13,316 nucleotides of DNA, from the NCBI GenBank assembly GCA_025354965.1, contig JANXLW010000102.1, positions 1 through 13,316 of the forward strand. Reading direction: 5' to 3'. The DNA is from Betaproteobacteria bacterium. GTDB lineage: Bacteria > Pseudomonadota > Gammaproteobacteria > Burkholderiales > Burkholderiaceae_C. Positions within the stretch are counted from its first letter, which is position 1. Every line of letters begins with the position of its first letter. The position numbers and the translations under genes were made by a program. Positions 7,141 through 13,316 of the stretch are shown here, in pieces. The notes below the pieces were generated by a model. The model had not been told where the DNA came from. It made no database searches and saw only the letters and a list, made by a program, of their open reading frames with translations.

Positions 7141-7839
7141 TTACCCATTTTCCTGGACGATGCGGTCATGAAGAGGCTGCGGTGACCGGATGTTGTCGGC
7201 AAACCGGGCGCGCCAGAAGAGCAGCTGATCGGCCGATAACTCCAGTGGCTGCTTCATCACCAGCCAGGTCACGTTCTCGGTGCACGGCGATGCGGTGAGC
7301 GAGCCTTCATAGCGGTAGTAGGCGCGGCTAGCGGGCAGCAGGCGACTGGCGTCAACAGACGCACCGGCAATCAGATGATCACCATCAGAGCGCGGTGGAA
7401 GCTTAGGCCACAAGGCTGCCAGCGCCAGGTTTTCGGCACCCTGGCGAAACAACACCACGAGCGCCAGCAAGTGCCCGGTTCTGCTCTTGTGCAGCAGGTG
7501 CGCGGCCATGGGAAACTCTTCCCCGGCAAGGCGGTCACCACCGGGGGTATGAAAGTGAAACTGCTGCAGCGTGAAAGTCTCGTTGCCGATCCGAAGATCG
7601 CCTGCGTTGCTAAAACGCACCCGCGCCGTGTGTCCGTCGTTGGCAATTTTCAAGGGCGCAGTAAGGTAACGAAACTCCAGCGCCGGCAGCGTTTGCTTGA
7701 CCGGGGCGACGATGTCGACAGGCGACTGCCTGAGTCCCAGGCGGCACAAAGGGCTGTCGGCGCAGGCCCAAGCCGAAGCCAGACCCAGGGCCGCGGCCAG
7801 CCAGACGTTGCGCCACACCGGCGGCGCCCCCACGCTCAT
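7141..7839 (-). CDS. Alpha-carbonic-anhydrase-like exported protein with altered active-site second shell
   Basis: Alpha-carbonic anhydrases interconvert CO2 and bicarbonate at a zinc held by three histidines, in bacteria usually in the periplasm. This 232-residue protein has a signal peptide with likely cleavage at ACA|DS (27/28), the family motif QSPVDI (38-43), NDGH with a proton-shuttle-type His70, QFHFH giving zinc ligands H95 and H97, and AHLLH giving H114. It also has SLTASPC (180-186) with the Thr199 equivalent T182, then VTWLV. C32 and C186 are placed for the usual bacterial disulfide. Two conserved acids look lost: the usual SEH after HFHTP is GGD (100-102), and the Glu two residues before the third zinc His is A112. 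The N-terminal Trp/Tyr segment before QSP is also missing. The start at 7839 overlaps the phaA stop as ATGA; a longer GTG form (7881) would sit inside phaA and spoil the signal peptide. Catalytic activity is uncertain. Confidence 0.85.
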   Translation of the reverse strand: MSVGAPPVWRNVWLAAALGLASAWACADSPLCRLGLRQSPVDIVAPVKQTLPALEFRYLTAPLKIANDGHTARVRFSNAGDLRIGNETFTLQQFHFHTPGGDRLAGEEFPMAAHLLHKSRTGHLLALVVLFRQGAENLALAALWPKLPPRSDGDHLIAGASVDASRLLPASRAYYRYEGSLTASPCTENVTWLVMKQPLELSADQLLFWRARFADNIRSPQPLHDRIVQENG

Positions 7840-9014
7840 CGCTCGATCGTCAACGCCACTCCCATGCCACCGCCGATGCACAAAGAGGCAATGCCTTTTT
7901 TTGCGTTGCGACGCTGCATTTCATGCAGCAGCGTGACCAGAATACGGCAACCGGACGCGCCGATGGGGTGACCGATGGCAATGGCACCGCCGTTGACGTT
8001 GACCTTGGAAGTGTCCCACCCCATTTGCTGATTGACCGCGCACGCCTGCGCAGCGAACGCCTCGTTGATTTCCAGCAGATCCAGGTCGGCCGCCTTCCAG
8101 CCGGCGCGCGCCAGTGCTTTTTGCGATGCCGGCACCGGTCCCATGCCCATCAGTGCCGGGTCCACACCGCTGGTGGCAAAGCTGGCAATGCGACCCAGCG
8201 GTTTGAGCCCCAAAGCGGCGGCTTTTTTGGCGCTCATCACCATCACGGCGGCGGCGCCGTCGTTGATGCCGGAAGCGTTGCCAGCCGTCACGCCACCGGC
8301 TTTGTCAAAGGCCGGACGCAGACCGGCCAGCGCTTCGGCATTGGTCTTGCGGTTAAGGTATTCATCAGCGGCAAAGACAATCGGATCACCCTTCTTCTGG
8401 GCGATGCTGAAAGGAACGATTTCGTCCTTGAACTTGCCGGCATCTTGCGCGGCCGCCGCTTTTTGCTGACTGGCCAATGCCAATGCATCCTGCATGTCGC
8501 GCGTAATGCCGTATTGTTTGGCCACGTTCTCGGCGGTGATGCCCATGTGGTACTGGTTGTAGACGTCCCACAGGCCGTCAACAATCATGGAGTCGATCAT
8601 CTTCCAATCGCCCATGCGCTGTCCATCGCGCGAACCGAGCAAGACATGCGGCGAGGCACTCATATTCTCCTGGCCACCGGCAATCACAATGTCGCTGTCG
8701 CCCCAGGCCACGGCCTGCGCGGCCAGCATCACGGCCTTGAGGCCGGAGCCGCACACGGCGTTGATGGTCAGCGCGGGCGTTTCTTTCAAAAGGCCACTCT
8801 TGATAAGCGACTGGCGCGCCGGGTTCTGACCGGCACCCGCGGCCAACACCTGTCCCATGATGACCTCACCGATCTGGTCGGCGCCAACACCGGTGCGCTC
8901 AAGCAAGGCTTTGATGACTGCGGCACCCAACTCGGTGGCCGGGGTTTTGGCGATGCTGCCGCCAAATTTGCCCACCGCAGTGCGGGCGGCTGAGACGATG
9001 ACGATATCTTCCAT
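7836..9014 (-). CDS. phaA: Acetyl-CoA acetyltransferase (beta-ketothiolase) PhaA
   Basis: PhaA joins two acetyl-CoA into acetoacetyl-CoA, the first step of PHB synthesis, in the cytoplasm. The 392-residue protein is full length for a biosynthetic thiolase. It has the nucleophile C88 in NAVCGSG, the catalytic H349 in GGAIAIGHPIGASG, and the acid/base C379 in SLCIGGGMG. These match the numbering I recall for the Cupriavidus enzyme. EINEAFAAQ (315-323) and the pantetheine-loop region are also present. ATG 9014 has GGAG 7 nt upstream. It follows phaC by 39 bp and its TGA overlaps the start of the carbonic-anhydrase-like gene. A degradative thiolase or AtoB is the alternative, but the phaC neighbour decides for PhaA. 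Unlike the classical phaCAB order, phaB does not come next. Confidence 0.96.
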   Translation of the reverse strand: MEDIVIVSAARTAVGKFGGSIAKTPATELGAAVIKALLERTGVGADQIGEVIMGQVLAAGAGQNPARQSLIKSGLLKETPALTINAVCGSGLKAVMLAAQAVAWGDSDIVIAGGQENMSASPHVLLGSRDGQRMGDWKMIDSMIVDGLWDVYNQYHMGITAENVAKQYGITRDMQDALALASQQKAAAAQDAGKFKDEIVPFSIAQKKGDPIVFAADEYLNRKTNAEALAGLRPAFDKAGGVTAGNASGINDGAAAVMVMSAKKAAALGLKPLGRIASFATSGVDPALMGMGPVPASQKALARAGWKAADLDLLEINEAFAAQACAVNQQMGWDTSKVNVNGGAIAIGHPIGASGCRILVTLLHEMQRRNAKKGIASLCIGGGMGVALTIER

Positions 9015-9053
9015 TTTTTTCTCCGTGTAATAAAAAACTTTGCACTTAAACCA

Positions 9054-10778
9054 TCAGGCTTTTGCCTTCACGTAGCGGCCAGGGGCGGCTTCGATGGCCT
9101 TGTATTTTCCCTTGCCGTAACTCTTTGGCGCGGGGACCTGTTTGCCGGCATGGGCTTTCAGCCACTGCGACCAATCAGTCCACCAACTGCCGGGGTACTC
9201 GGTGGCACCGGCCAGCCATTCGGCATGACTCTTGGGCAGCTTGCCGTCGCTGCGTATCCAATGGCTGCGTTTGTTCTTGGCTGGCGGGTTGATGACGCCC
9301 GCTATATGACCGGAAGCACCCATCACAAAACGCCTTTTACCCGGCAGCGCCTGGGTCGACGCGTAAGCGCCCCCAATCGGCACAATGTGGTCTTCGCGTG
9401 AGCCGTAGATGTAGACCGGCATATCCACCCTGCGCAAATCAACCTTCTCGCCACAGCAGACGGCCGCGCCGGGTTTGACCAGTTTGTTTTCAAGGTAGGT
9501 GTTGCGCAGATACCATGCGTAAAAAGGTCCAGGTAAATTGGTCGAATCACTGTTCCAGTACAACAGGTCGAAGGCCGGCGGTGTTTCGCCCTTGAGGTAG
9601 TTGCCCACAACGTAGTTCCACACCAGGTCGTTGGGTCGCAAAAAGCTGAAGGTGCTCGACAGGTCTTTACCCTTCATCAAACCGCCCTGGCCCATCTCTT
9701 GTTCACGGTAATTGACAAAGGATTCATCAATGAAAACGTCCAGGATACCGGTATCGCTGAAATCAAGCAGCGACGTGAGAAAGGTGGCGCTGGTCACCGG
9801 TTTGTGACCGCGCGCCGCCAGCACCGCCAGTGCCGTGCCCAAAATCGTTCCGCCAACGCAAAATCCCAGAGCATTGATGGTGTTGGCCCCGGTAATCTCC
9901 TGCGTGACGGCAATCGCCTTGATGGCCGCGTCCTCGACGTAGTTGTCCCAGGTCTTGTTGGCCAGCGACGCATCCGGATTGCGCCAGCTCACCACGAAAG
10001 TACGGTGGCCTTGTGCGACGAGATAGCGAATGACGGAGTTTTCCGGCTGCAGGTCCAGAATGTAGAACTTGTTGATGCAAGGCGGAATCAGTAGAAAAGG
10101 CTTTTCGTAGACCTTGGCGGTCAAGGGCTTGTACTCGATCAACTGGAACAACTCATTCTCGAACACCACGGCGCCTTCAGTGGTGGCGACATTTTTACCA
10201 ACTTCAAACACGCTTTCATCGGTCATCGAAACGTGGCCCTGACGCAGGTCGTGAATCAGGTTGGTGACACCCTTGGCAATGCTCTCGCCCTGCGTTTCGA
10301 TCGCCATTTTTTGCGCTTCGGCGTTGAACGCCATGAAATTGCTGGGCGCTGCCGCCGCGCTCAGCTGTTCCACCGCAAAACGGATGCGGGCACGTGTTTT
10401 TTGGTCGGTCTCAACGGCGTCTGTCAGAGTCATCAAGGCACGGGCATTGAGCAGGTAAGCGGCGGCGGCAAAAGAGGCCGCCGGATTGTTGGCCCAGGCC
10501 TCGGCGGAAAAGCGCTTGTCCTGGGCCTGCAGCTTGCCATGCAAACTTTCGTTCAACAGACCGGCAGCGTCCTTCATGTATTGTTGCTGCAACGTCTGCA
10601 ACTTTTCAGGTGAAAAACGGATCGCAGGCGGTTTACCCTGAGGGGTGACCAGTGCGGGCCCGGCGCTGCCCAGATCAATGTTCTGCAGGGACTGCAAGGC
10701 CTGGGTCCAACTCTCGCTTAAAGTCTGTTGAAACTGTTGCGCCGACTGCGCCCAAAATTCAGGGGAATCCTGTGTCAT
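9054..10778 (-). CDS. phaC: Class I poly(3-hydroxyalkanoate) synthase PhaC
   Basis: PhaC polymerises (R)-3-hydroxyacyl-CoA, mainly 3-hydroxybutyryl-CoA, into PHB at the granule surface. The 574-residue length is typical of class I synthases, which work without a PhaE or PhaR subunit. The lipase-like box GFCVGG (305-310) carries the nucleophile C307. D463 in SREDHIVP and H491 in GASGHIAGVINPP complete the triad, with the same Asp-to-His spacing as the Cupriavidus enzyme. The N-terminal part (1-200) has the usual poly-beta-hydroxybutyrate polymerase N-domain look, including FSPEKLQTLQQQY. The C terminus is basic (GKGKYKAIEAAPGRYVKAKA). ATG 10778 has GAGGA 6 nt upstream. It is the first gene of the leftward run; phaA follows after 39 bp. 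No phasin or PhaR regulator gene is next to it in this window. Confidence 0.97.
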   Translation of the reverse strand: MTQDSPEFWAQSAQQFQQTLSESWTQALQSLQNIDLGSAGPALVTPQGKPPAIRFSPEKLQTLQQQYMKDAAGLLNESLHGKLQAQDKRFSAEAWANNPAASFAAAAYLLNARALMTLTDAVETDQKTRARIRFAVEQLSAAAAPSNFMAFNAEAQKMAIETQGESIAKGVTNLIHDLRQGHVSMTDESVFEVGKNVATTEGAVVFENELFQLIEYKPLTAKVYEKPFLLIPPCINKFYILDLQPENSVIRYLVAQGHRTFVVSWRNPDASLANKTWDNYVEDAAIKAIAVTQEITGANTINALGFCVGGTILGTALAVLAARGHKPVTSATFLTSLLDFSDTGILDVFIDESFVNYREQEMGQGGLMKGKDLSSTFSFLRPNDLVWNYVVGNYLKGETPPAFDLLYWNSDSTNLPGPFYAWYLRNTYLENKLVKPGAAVCCGEKVDLRRVDMPVYIYGSREDHIVPIGGAYASTQALPGKRRFVMGASGHIAGVINPPAKNKRSHWIRSDGKLPKSHAEWLAGATEYPGSWWTDWSQWLKAHAGKQVPAPKSYGKGKYKAIEAAPGRYVKAKA

Positions 10779-10822
10779 GCTGTGTCCTCTTTATTGCGCC
10801 TGCTGAATGAAACCCGAGTATC

Positions 10823-10848
10823 TCAGGTCTTGCCGTACGAGAACCTGA
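10823..10848. promoter_or_regulatory. Inverted repeat in the phaC divergent intergenic region, possible operator
   Basis: TCAGGT (10823-10828) and its exact complement ACCTGA (10843-10848) are separated by 14 bp, so the half-sites are 20 bp apart centre to centre, about two helical turns. This suits a dimeric regulator. The repeat lies 45-70 bp before the phaC ATG and also upstream of the divergent small membrane-protein gene. It does not match a regulator site I can name with confidence. Confidence 0.3.
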
Positions 10849-10875
10849 CATACTGCAAAACCCCTGCTTTTTCAC
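10847..10875 (-). promoter_or_regulatory. Weak candidate promoter for phaC
   Basis: On the minus strand, GTGAAA (10870-10875) and TATGTC (10847-10852) are spaced by 17 bp. The matches to sigma70 boxes are only 4/6 and 3/6. The start would fall near 10840, inside the TCAGGT/ACCTGA dyad, which would fit repression of phaC. This is tentative. Confidence 0.18.
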
Positions 10876-10886
10876 TCACCTAATTT

Positions 10887-11186
10887 ATGTACATTGTGCC
10901 AATTGCCTGGTTGTACGTTGCGCTCATGATGGCCGTCGCCGAAGCCACCCATACCAATGGCACTGTGCTGGGTGCGGTCATGACATTTACATTTTATGGC
11001 CTGGCACCGGTGGCGCTGGTGGTTTACCTGATGCGAGCACCGGGCCGGCGCCGCGCCATCAAATCGAGGGAAGCAGCCGAGCTGGTTGCATTGGCCGAAG
11101 CTTCTGCCGGCGAGCTTTCAAGCCAGCCAGATGCAGGCCGCCATGCGGCCGCTGATGCGATCGCGCCGATGCGAAAAGAACCGTGA
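10887..11186 (+). CDS. Small two-helix inner-membrane protein, unknown function
   Basis: The 99-residue product has two strongly hydrophobic segments, about residues 2-19 (IVPIAWLYVALMMAVAEA) and 26-48. A basic stretch follows (RAPGRRRAIKSR, 51-61), then an Ala/Glu-rich polar tail. This predicts an inner-membrane hairpin with both ends cytoplasmic by the positive-inside rule. I do not recognise a named family. The start ATG has no strong Shine-Dalgarno; the preceding bases are TCACCTAATTT. It is divergent from phaC across 108 bp that contain the inverted repeat. Its last 69 bp overlap the 3' end of pgeF on the other strand. The membrane segments make it more than a chance reading frame, but the evidence is moderate. 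Confidence 0.65.
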   Translation: MYIVPIAWLYVALMMAVAEATHTNGTVLGAVMTFTFYGLAPVALVVYLMRAPGRRRAIKSREAAELVALAEASAGELSSQPDAGRHAAADAIAPMRKEP

Positions 11187-11897
11187 AGGATTACTCACCG
11201 TACACCATGTCGAACTGCCATCGTTGCCAAAAATTTGGGCAACACCCATAGCCTGCAGGCGCAAGCGTGCCAGTCCAGACAAATCTGCCAGCCATTTGCC
11301 AGTGTCTGACGGCACAAACATCTGGGCGGCCGCCGCGTCATTGGCGACAAAGGCGTGGCGCACCTCGTCTCCCACCTCAAACGCTTGCGGTCCGATACAG
11401 GGCCCCAGCCAGACCAATAGTTCTGGCGCAGCCTGCACACCATCGACTTTGCCGAACGTGCAAAAGCCCTCAACCACGGTCTCAAGAATTCCCCACCCGC
11501 CCTGCCCCGCCAGGCCACGCCAGCCCGCATGTGCTGCCGCCACCAGGCTGCCCTGCCGGTTGGTCAGCAGCACCGGCAGGCAGTCGGCCACCATGACAGT
11601 ACAGGCGACACCCGACTGGCTTGTGATACAGCCATCGGCCTGCATTCCGTGCTGTGTTTCTTTGGTTAGCGCAAGCACCTGTACACCATGAACCTGTGAC
11701 AAAAACACCGGTTGGGCAGCAATCGACTGTTGAAGAATTACCCGGTTGGCAGCCACGTCCGGCAAGGAGTCCCCCACATGTTCGCCGAGGTTGAGGCTGT
11801 CGTAGGGCGCCAGCGAGCAACCACCGGCGCGCGTGGTGCAAACCGAGCGCACCTGCAAAGGCGCAGACCAATCGGGAATCAGCCAGGCGGAATTCAC
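11118..11897 (-). CDS. pgeF: Purine nucleoside phosphorylase / peptidoglycan editing factor PgeF (YfiH, DUF152)
   Basis: Members of this multicopper-oxidase-like family bind zinc through two His and one Cys. Some act as purine nucleoside phosphorylase or adenosine deaminase; in E. coli the protein prevents misincorporation of L-Ser in place of L-Ala in peptidoglycan precursors. The 259-residue protein has the metal residues H70 in QVHG, C106 in ADCLPV and H123 in HAGWRG. It also has CIGP (167-170) and the C-terminal FFSHRRD..GRMA..IWL signature (about 240-258), so the stop at 11118 is genuine. The start is a GTG at 11897, only 12 bp after the upstream glutathione-transferase stop, which suggests an operon. 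The Shine-Dalgarno is poor. Its 3' end runs 69 bp into the convergent small membrane-protein gene. Confidence 0.93.
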   Translation of the reverse strand: MNSAWLIPDWSAPLQVRSVCTTRAGGCSLAPYDSLNLGEHVGDSLPDVAANRVILQQSIAAQPVFLSQVHGVQVLALTKETQHGMQADGCITSQSGVACTVMVADCLPVLLTNRQGSLVAAAHAGWRGLAGQGGWGILETVVEGFCTFGKVDGVQAAPELLVWLGPCIGPQAFEVGDEVRHAFVANDAAAAQMFVPSDTGKWLADLSGLARLRLQAMGVAQIFGNDGSSTWCTVSNPSRFFSHRRDRISGRMAACIWLA

Positions 11898-11909
11898 GGC
11901 TCAGTCGCC

Positions 11910-12575
11910 CTAAGCTTCATGGTCCGGGCAATTGCTGGGCTGCGCCCGCTGGAATGCAGGCAACGCCATACAGGCATCGAACACCGCCATGGTCAAAGGC
12001 AAACCGTCCAGCTTGACGTCAAAGCGCCGTGCGTTAAAGATCTGTGGTACCAGACAGCAGTCTGCCAGCGTCGGCGCCTCGCCATGACAATAAATGGCTG
12101 GCGCTAAACCAATGCGCTCGCCTTGCTCTGCGACAGGGCGCAATTGACGCTCGAAACTCTCCAGCCCAACTCGCACCCAGTGCTGGTACCAGCGGTTTTT
12201 CGCGTCTTCCGCCAGCTTGAGTTCTTTCGCCAGGTACTTGAGTACGCGCAGATTGTTGAGCGGATGAATCTCGCAGGCAATGAGCTGCGCCAGTGAGCGC
12301 ACCCGCGCCCGGCCCAGCGCGTCCTGTGGCAGCAAGGGCGGCTGTGGATGGCACTCATCCAGATATTCCATGATCGCCATCGACTGCGACAGGCGCTGCC
12401 CATTGACTTCCAGCATGGGCACCATCGCTTGCGCCGCAATCGACGTGTAAGCTTCATGTCTGTGGTCCCCGCGCGCCAGGTGGATCGGCACATAGTCGTA
12501 ACGCAAGCCTTTAAGCTCCAGTGCAATGCGCACCCGAAACGAGGCAGACGAGCGAAAATAGTTATACAGCTTCAT
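11910..12575 (-). CDS. maiA: Zeta-class glutathione S-transferase, maleylacetoacetate isomerase-like
   Basis: Zeta-class enzymes use glutathione to isomerise maleylacetoacetate to fumarylacetoacetate in tyrosine breakdown; relatives act on maleylpyruvate. The 221-residue protein has the thioredoxin-fold N domain with RSSASFRVRIAL (8-19), MVPML (51-55) with the cis-Pro, and the gamma-glutamyl site LSQSMAIMEYLDE (62-74). The helical C domain has the zeta mark HPLNNLRVLKYL (104-115) and ADCCLVPQIFNARRF (171-185). The classical SSC active-site motif reads SSA here (9-11), so the usual Cys is replaced by Ala. The ATG at 12575 has no clear Shine-Dalgarno. It follows the membrane-protein gene by 45 bp and precedes pgeF by 12 bp. 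No fumarylacetoacetase or homogentisate genes are in the window, so the substrate is not settled. Confidence 0.85.
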   Translation of the reverse strand: MKLYNYFRSSASFRVRIALELKGLRYDYVPIHLARGDHRHEAYTSIAAQAMVPMLEVNGQRLSQSMAIMEYLDECHPQPPLLPQDALGRARVRSLAQLIACEIHPLNNLRVLKYLAKELKLAEDAKNRWYQHWVRVGLESFERQLRPVAEQGERIGLAPAIYCHGEAPTLADCCLVPQIFNARRFDVKLDGLPLTMAVFDACMALPAFQRAQPSNCPDHEA

Positions 12576-12620
12576 GCCGCAAAGGATAAACCGAAAGCCG
12601 CGCTGGCCGTCATCACGCGG

Positions 12621-13115
12621 CTACTGGCCTCGCCAAGCCTGCAGCCAGGTCTTGACAGATTGCTTGATGGCTTGCCCAGCGCGCCAGGCGGCACAGCGGC
12701 GTATGTCAGCCAGCACAGCTTCTTTCCAGGATTTCCAGCGCGGATACCAGTAGGCGAACCAGCGCAACTGCAACAAGGCCGGCTGCGTCAACTGGAACAA
12801 GCGCGCCACCACTGCCGTGCCGCCGATCTTGGCGCCCAGCAACAGGATCAGGCCCAGGGTTGCCTGACCTTTTCCAAACAAGTAGATCGCCAGCAACTTT
12901 ACCGGCAGCAAGGCCAGCATCGGCACACCAAAAACCAATAGTGCCCAGCGTGGCGGCAACTGGGTAACTTTTCGCTCCAGCCAGGCCCACAGAGGTAGAT
13001 GGGCGAGGCGGGCAAACAGTGCGGCCAGCGGTTCCCAGCCCCACTCCTCAAACAGCAACAGCGCCGCGATCAGCGGGAAGAATAACTTTCCGAGAATGTT
13101 TCTGAGGAACTTCAT
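12621..13115 (-). CDS. Predicted inner-membrane protein, unknown function
   Basis: I do not recognise a named family. The 164-residue product has three hydrophobic segments, about 10-22, 57-79 and 86-107. The tail is rich in Trp, Arg and Lys (WFAYWYPRWKSWKEA, 119-133, then basic residues to the end), likely on the cytoplasmic side. I chose ATG 13115 over an in-frame ATG at 13145. The 13115 start lies one base after the TGA of the upstream gene (TGA-G-ATG), an arrangement typical of coupled translation, and places the hydrophobic segment near the N terminus. Neither start has a strong Shine-Dalgarno. It is the gene before the zeta-GST in the leftward run. Confidence 0.72.
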   Translation of the reverse strand: MKFLRNILGKLFFPLIAALLLFEEWGWEPLAALFARLAHLPLWAWLERKVTQLPPRWALLVFGVPMLALLPVKLLAIYLFGKGQATLGLILLLGAKIGGTAVVARLFQLTQPALLQLRWFAYWYPRWKSWKEAVLADIRRCAAWRAGQAIKQSVKTWLQAWRGQ

Positions 13116-13116
13116 C

Positions 13117-13316
13117 TCAAACTGAACGCAACTGAACCTTGTCATACGCCAGCAACAACTTGCGATGCATTTTACAGCCCACCAGCGCCAAGCCCGGCGC
13201 CGCTATACCCATGAAGCGATCGGTCTGCATGATGAGCGCGTGCGCTTGCGCCACGGCACCGGCGCCGTAAAGCTGACGCAAGGCATCCAGATAAGGGCCG
13301 CTGTCGCCCATATCCG
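13117..13316 (-). CDS. C-terminal part of an unidentified protein, cut by the window edge
   Basis: An open frame enters from the right edge and ends at a TGA (13117-13119), giving at least 65 residues. The readable part is mixed helical in character, with YLDALRQLYG, AQAHALIMQTDR and the ending LLLAYDKVQLRSV. An ATG at 13311 could start a short 64-residue protein. However, the frame stays open to the edge and no ribosome site can be judged, so a longer gene is more likely. The stop is one base from the start of the next gene, which argues that it is a real coding region. No family is recognised. Confidence 0.5.
   Translation of the reverse strand, partial: DMGDSGPYLDALRQLYGAGAVAQAHALIMQTDRFMGIAAPGLALVGCKMHRKLLLAYDKVQLRSV

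Noticed and set aside
7840..7881. GTG start extending the carbonic-anhydrase-like protein by 14 residues
   Set aside because: It would lie inside phaA and put polar residues before the signal peptide. The ATGA overlap at 7836-7839 explains the start better.
7923..8993. Plus-strand open frame of 356 codons opposite phaA
   Set aside because: It lies wholly inside phaA, which has every catalytic residue. Its translation has no recognisable domain and is rich in His, Gly and Arg, as expected from an antisense frame of GC-biased codons.
3458..10778. A mobile island or recent horizontal transfer of the PHB run
   Set aside because: I see no integrase, transposase, tRNA edge, flanking direct repeat or sharp composition change; the run reads like its neighbours.

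Overview
The window is a gene-dense, moderately GC-rich piece of bacterial chromosome. It most likely comes from a betaproteobacterium of the order Burkholderiales, probably a Comamonadaceae-type genome. This rests on protein resemblance: class I PHA synthase, PhaA and PhaB close to the Cupriavidus forms, a YheS-type ABC-F protein, and a pgeF/zeta-GST neighbourhood. No 16S or other definitive marker is present. I see no tRNA, rRNA, insertion sequence, phage gene, integrase or CRISPR array, and no gene-free stretch over about 135 bp.

Layout. (1) 14-1963, plus strand: yheS, an ABC-F ribosome-associated ATPase. It converges on dctA (1990-3336, minus), a C4-dicarboxylate symporter. (2) 3458-10778, minus strand: one long gene run read from right to left. 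Its order is phaC, phaA, an alpha-carbonic-anhydrase-like exported protein, an exported beta-propeller protein, phaB, and an exported glycine-rich protein built of three similar units. (3) 10887-11186, plus strand: a small two-helix membrane protein, divergent from phaC and overlapping the 3' end of pgeF tail to tail. (4) 11118 to the window end, minus strand: a tight run of an unidentified gene cut by the edge, an unidentified membrane protein, a zeta-class glutathione transferase (maiA-like) and pgeF.

How the genes fit together. PhaA condenses two acetyl-CoA, PhaB reduces acetoacetyl-CoA with NADPH, and PhaC polymerises (R)-3-hydroxybutyryl-CoA into polyhydroxybutyrate (PHB). This is a complete cytoplasmic PHB route. 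DctA could supply C4-dicarboxylate carbon, but no direct link is shown.

The main observation is that the PHB run is interrupted and extended by three predicted exported proteins. Two of them are joined to a PHB enzyme by a 4-bp ATGA stop/start overlap: phaA to the carbonic-anhydrase-like gene, and phaB to the three-unit gene. The carbonic-anhydrase-like protein keeps the three zinc histidines but appears to lack both usual second-shell glutamates. The three-unit protein has a threefold internal repeat of about 115 residues and looks like a beta-sheet or outer-membrane barrel protein of no family I recognise. Why envelope proteins should be made with a cytoplasmic storage-polymer pathway is the open question in this window.
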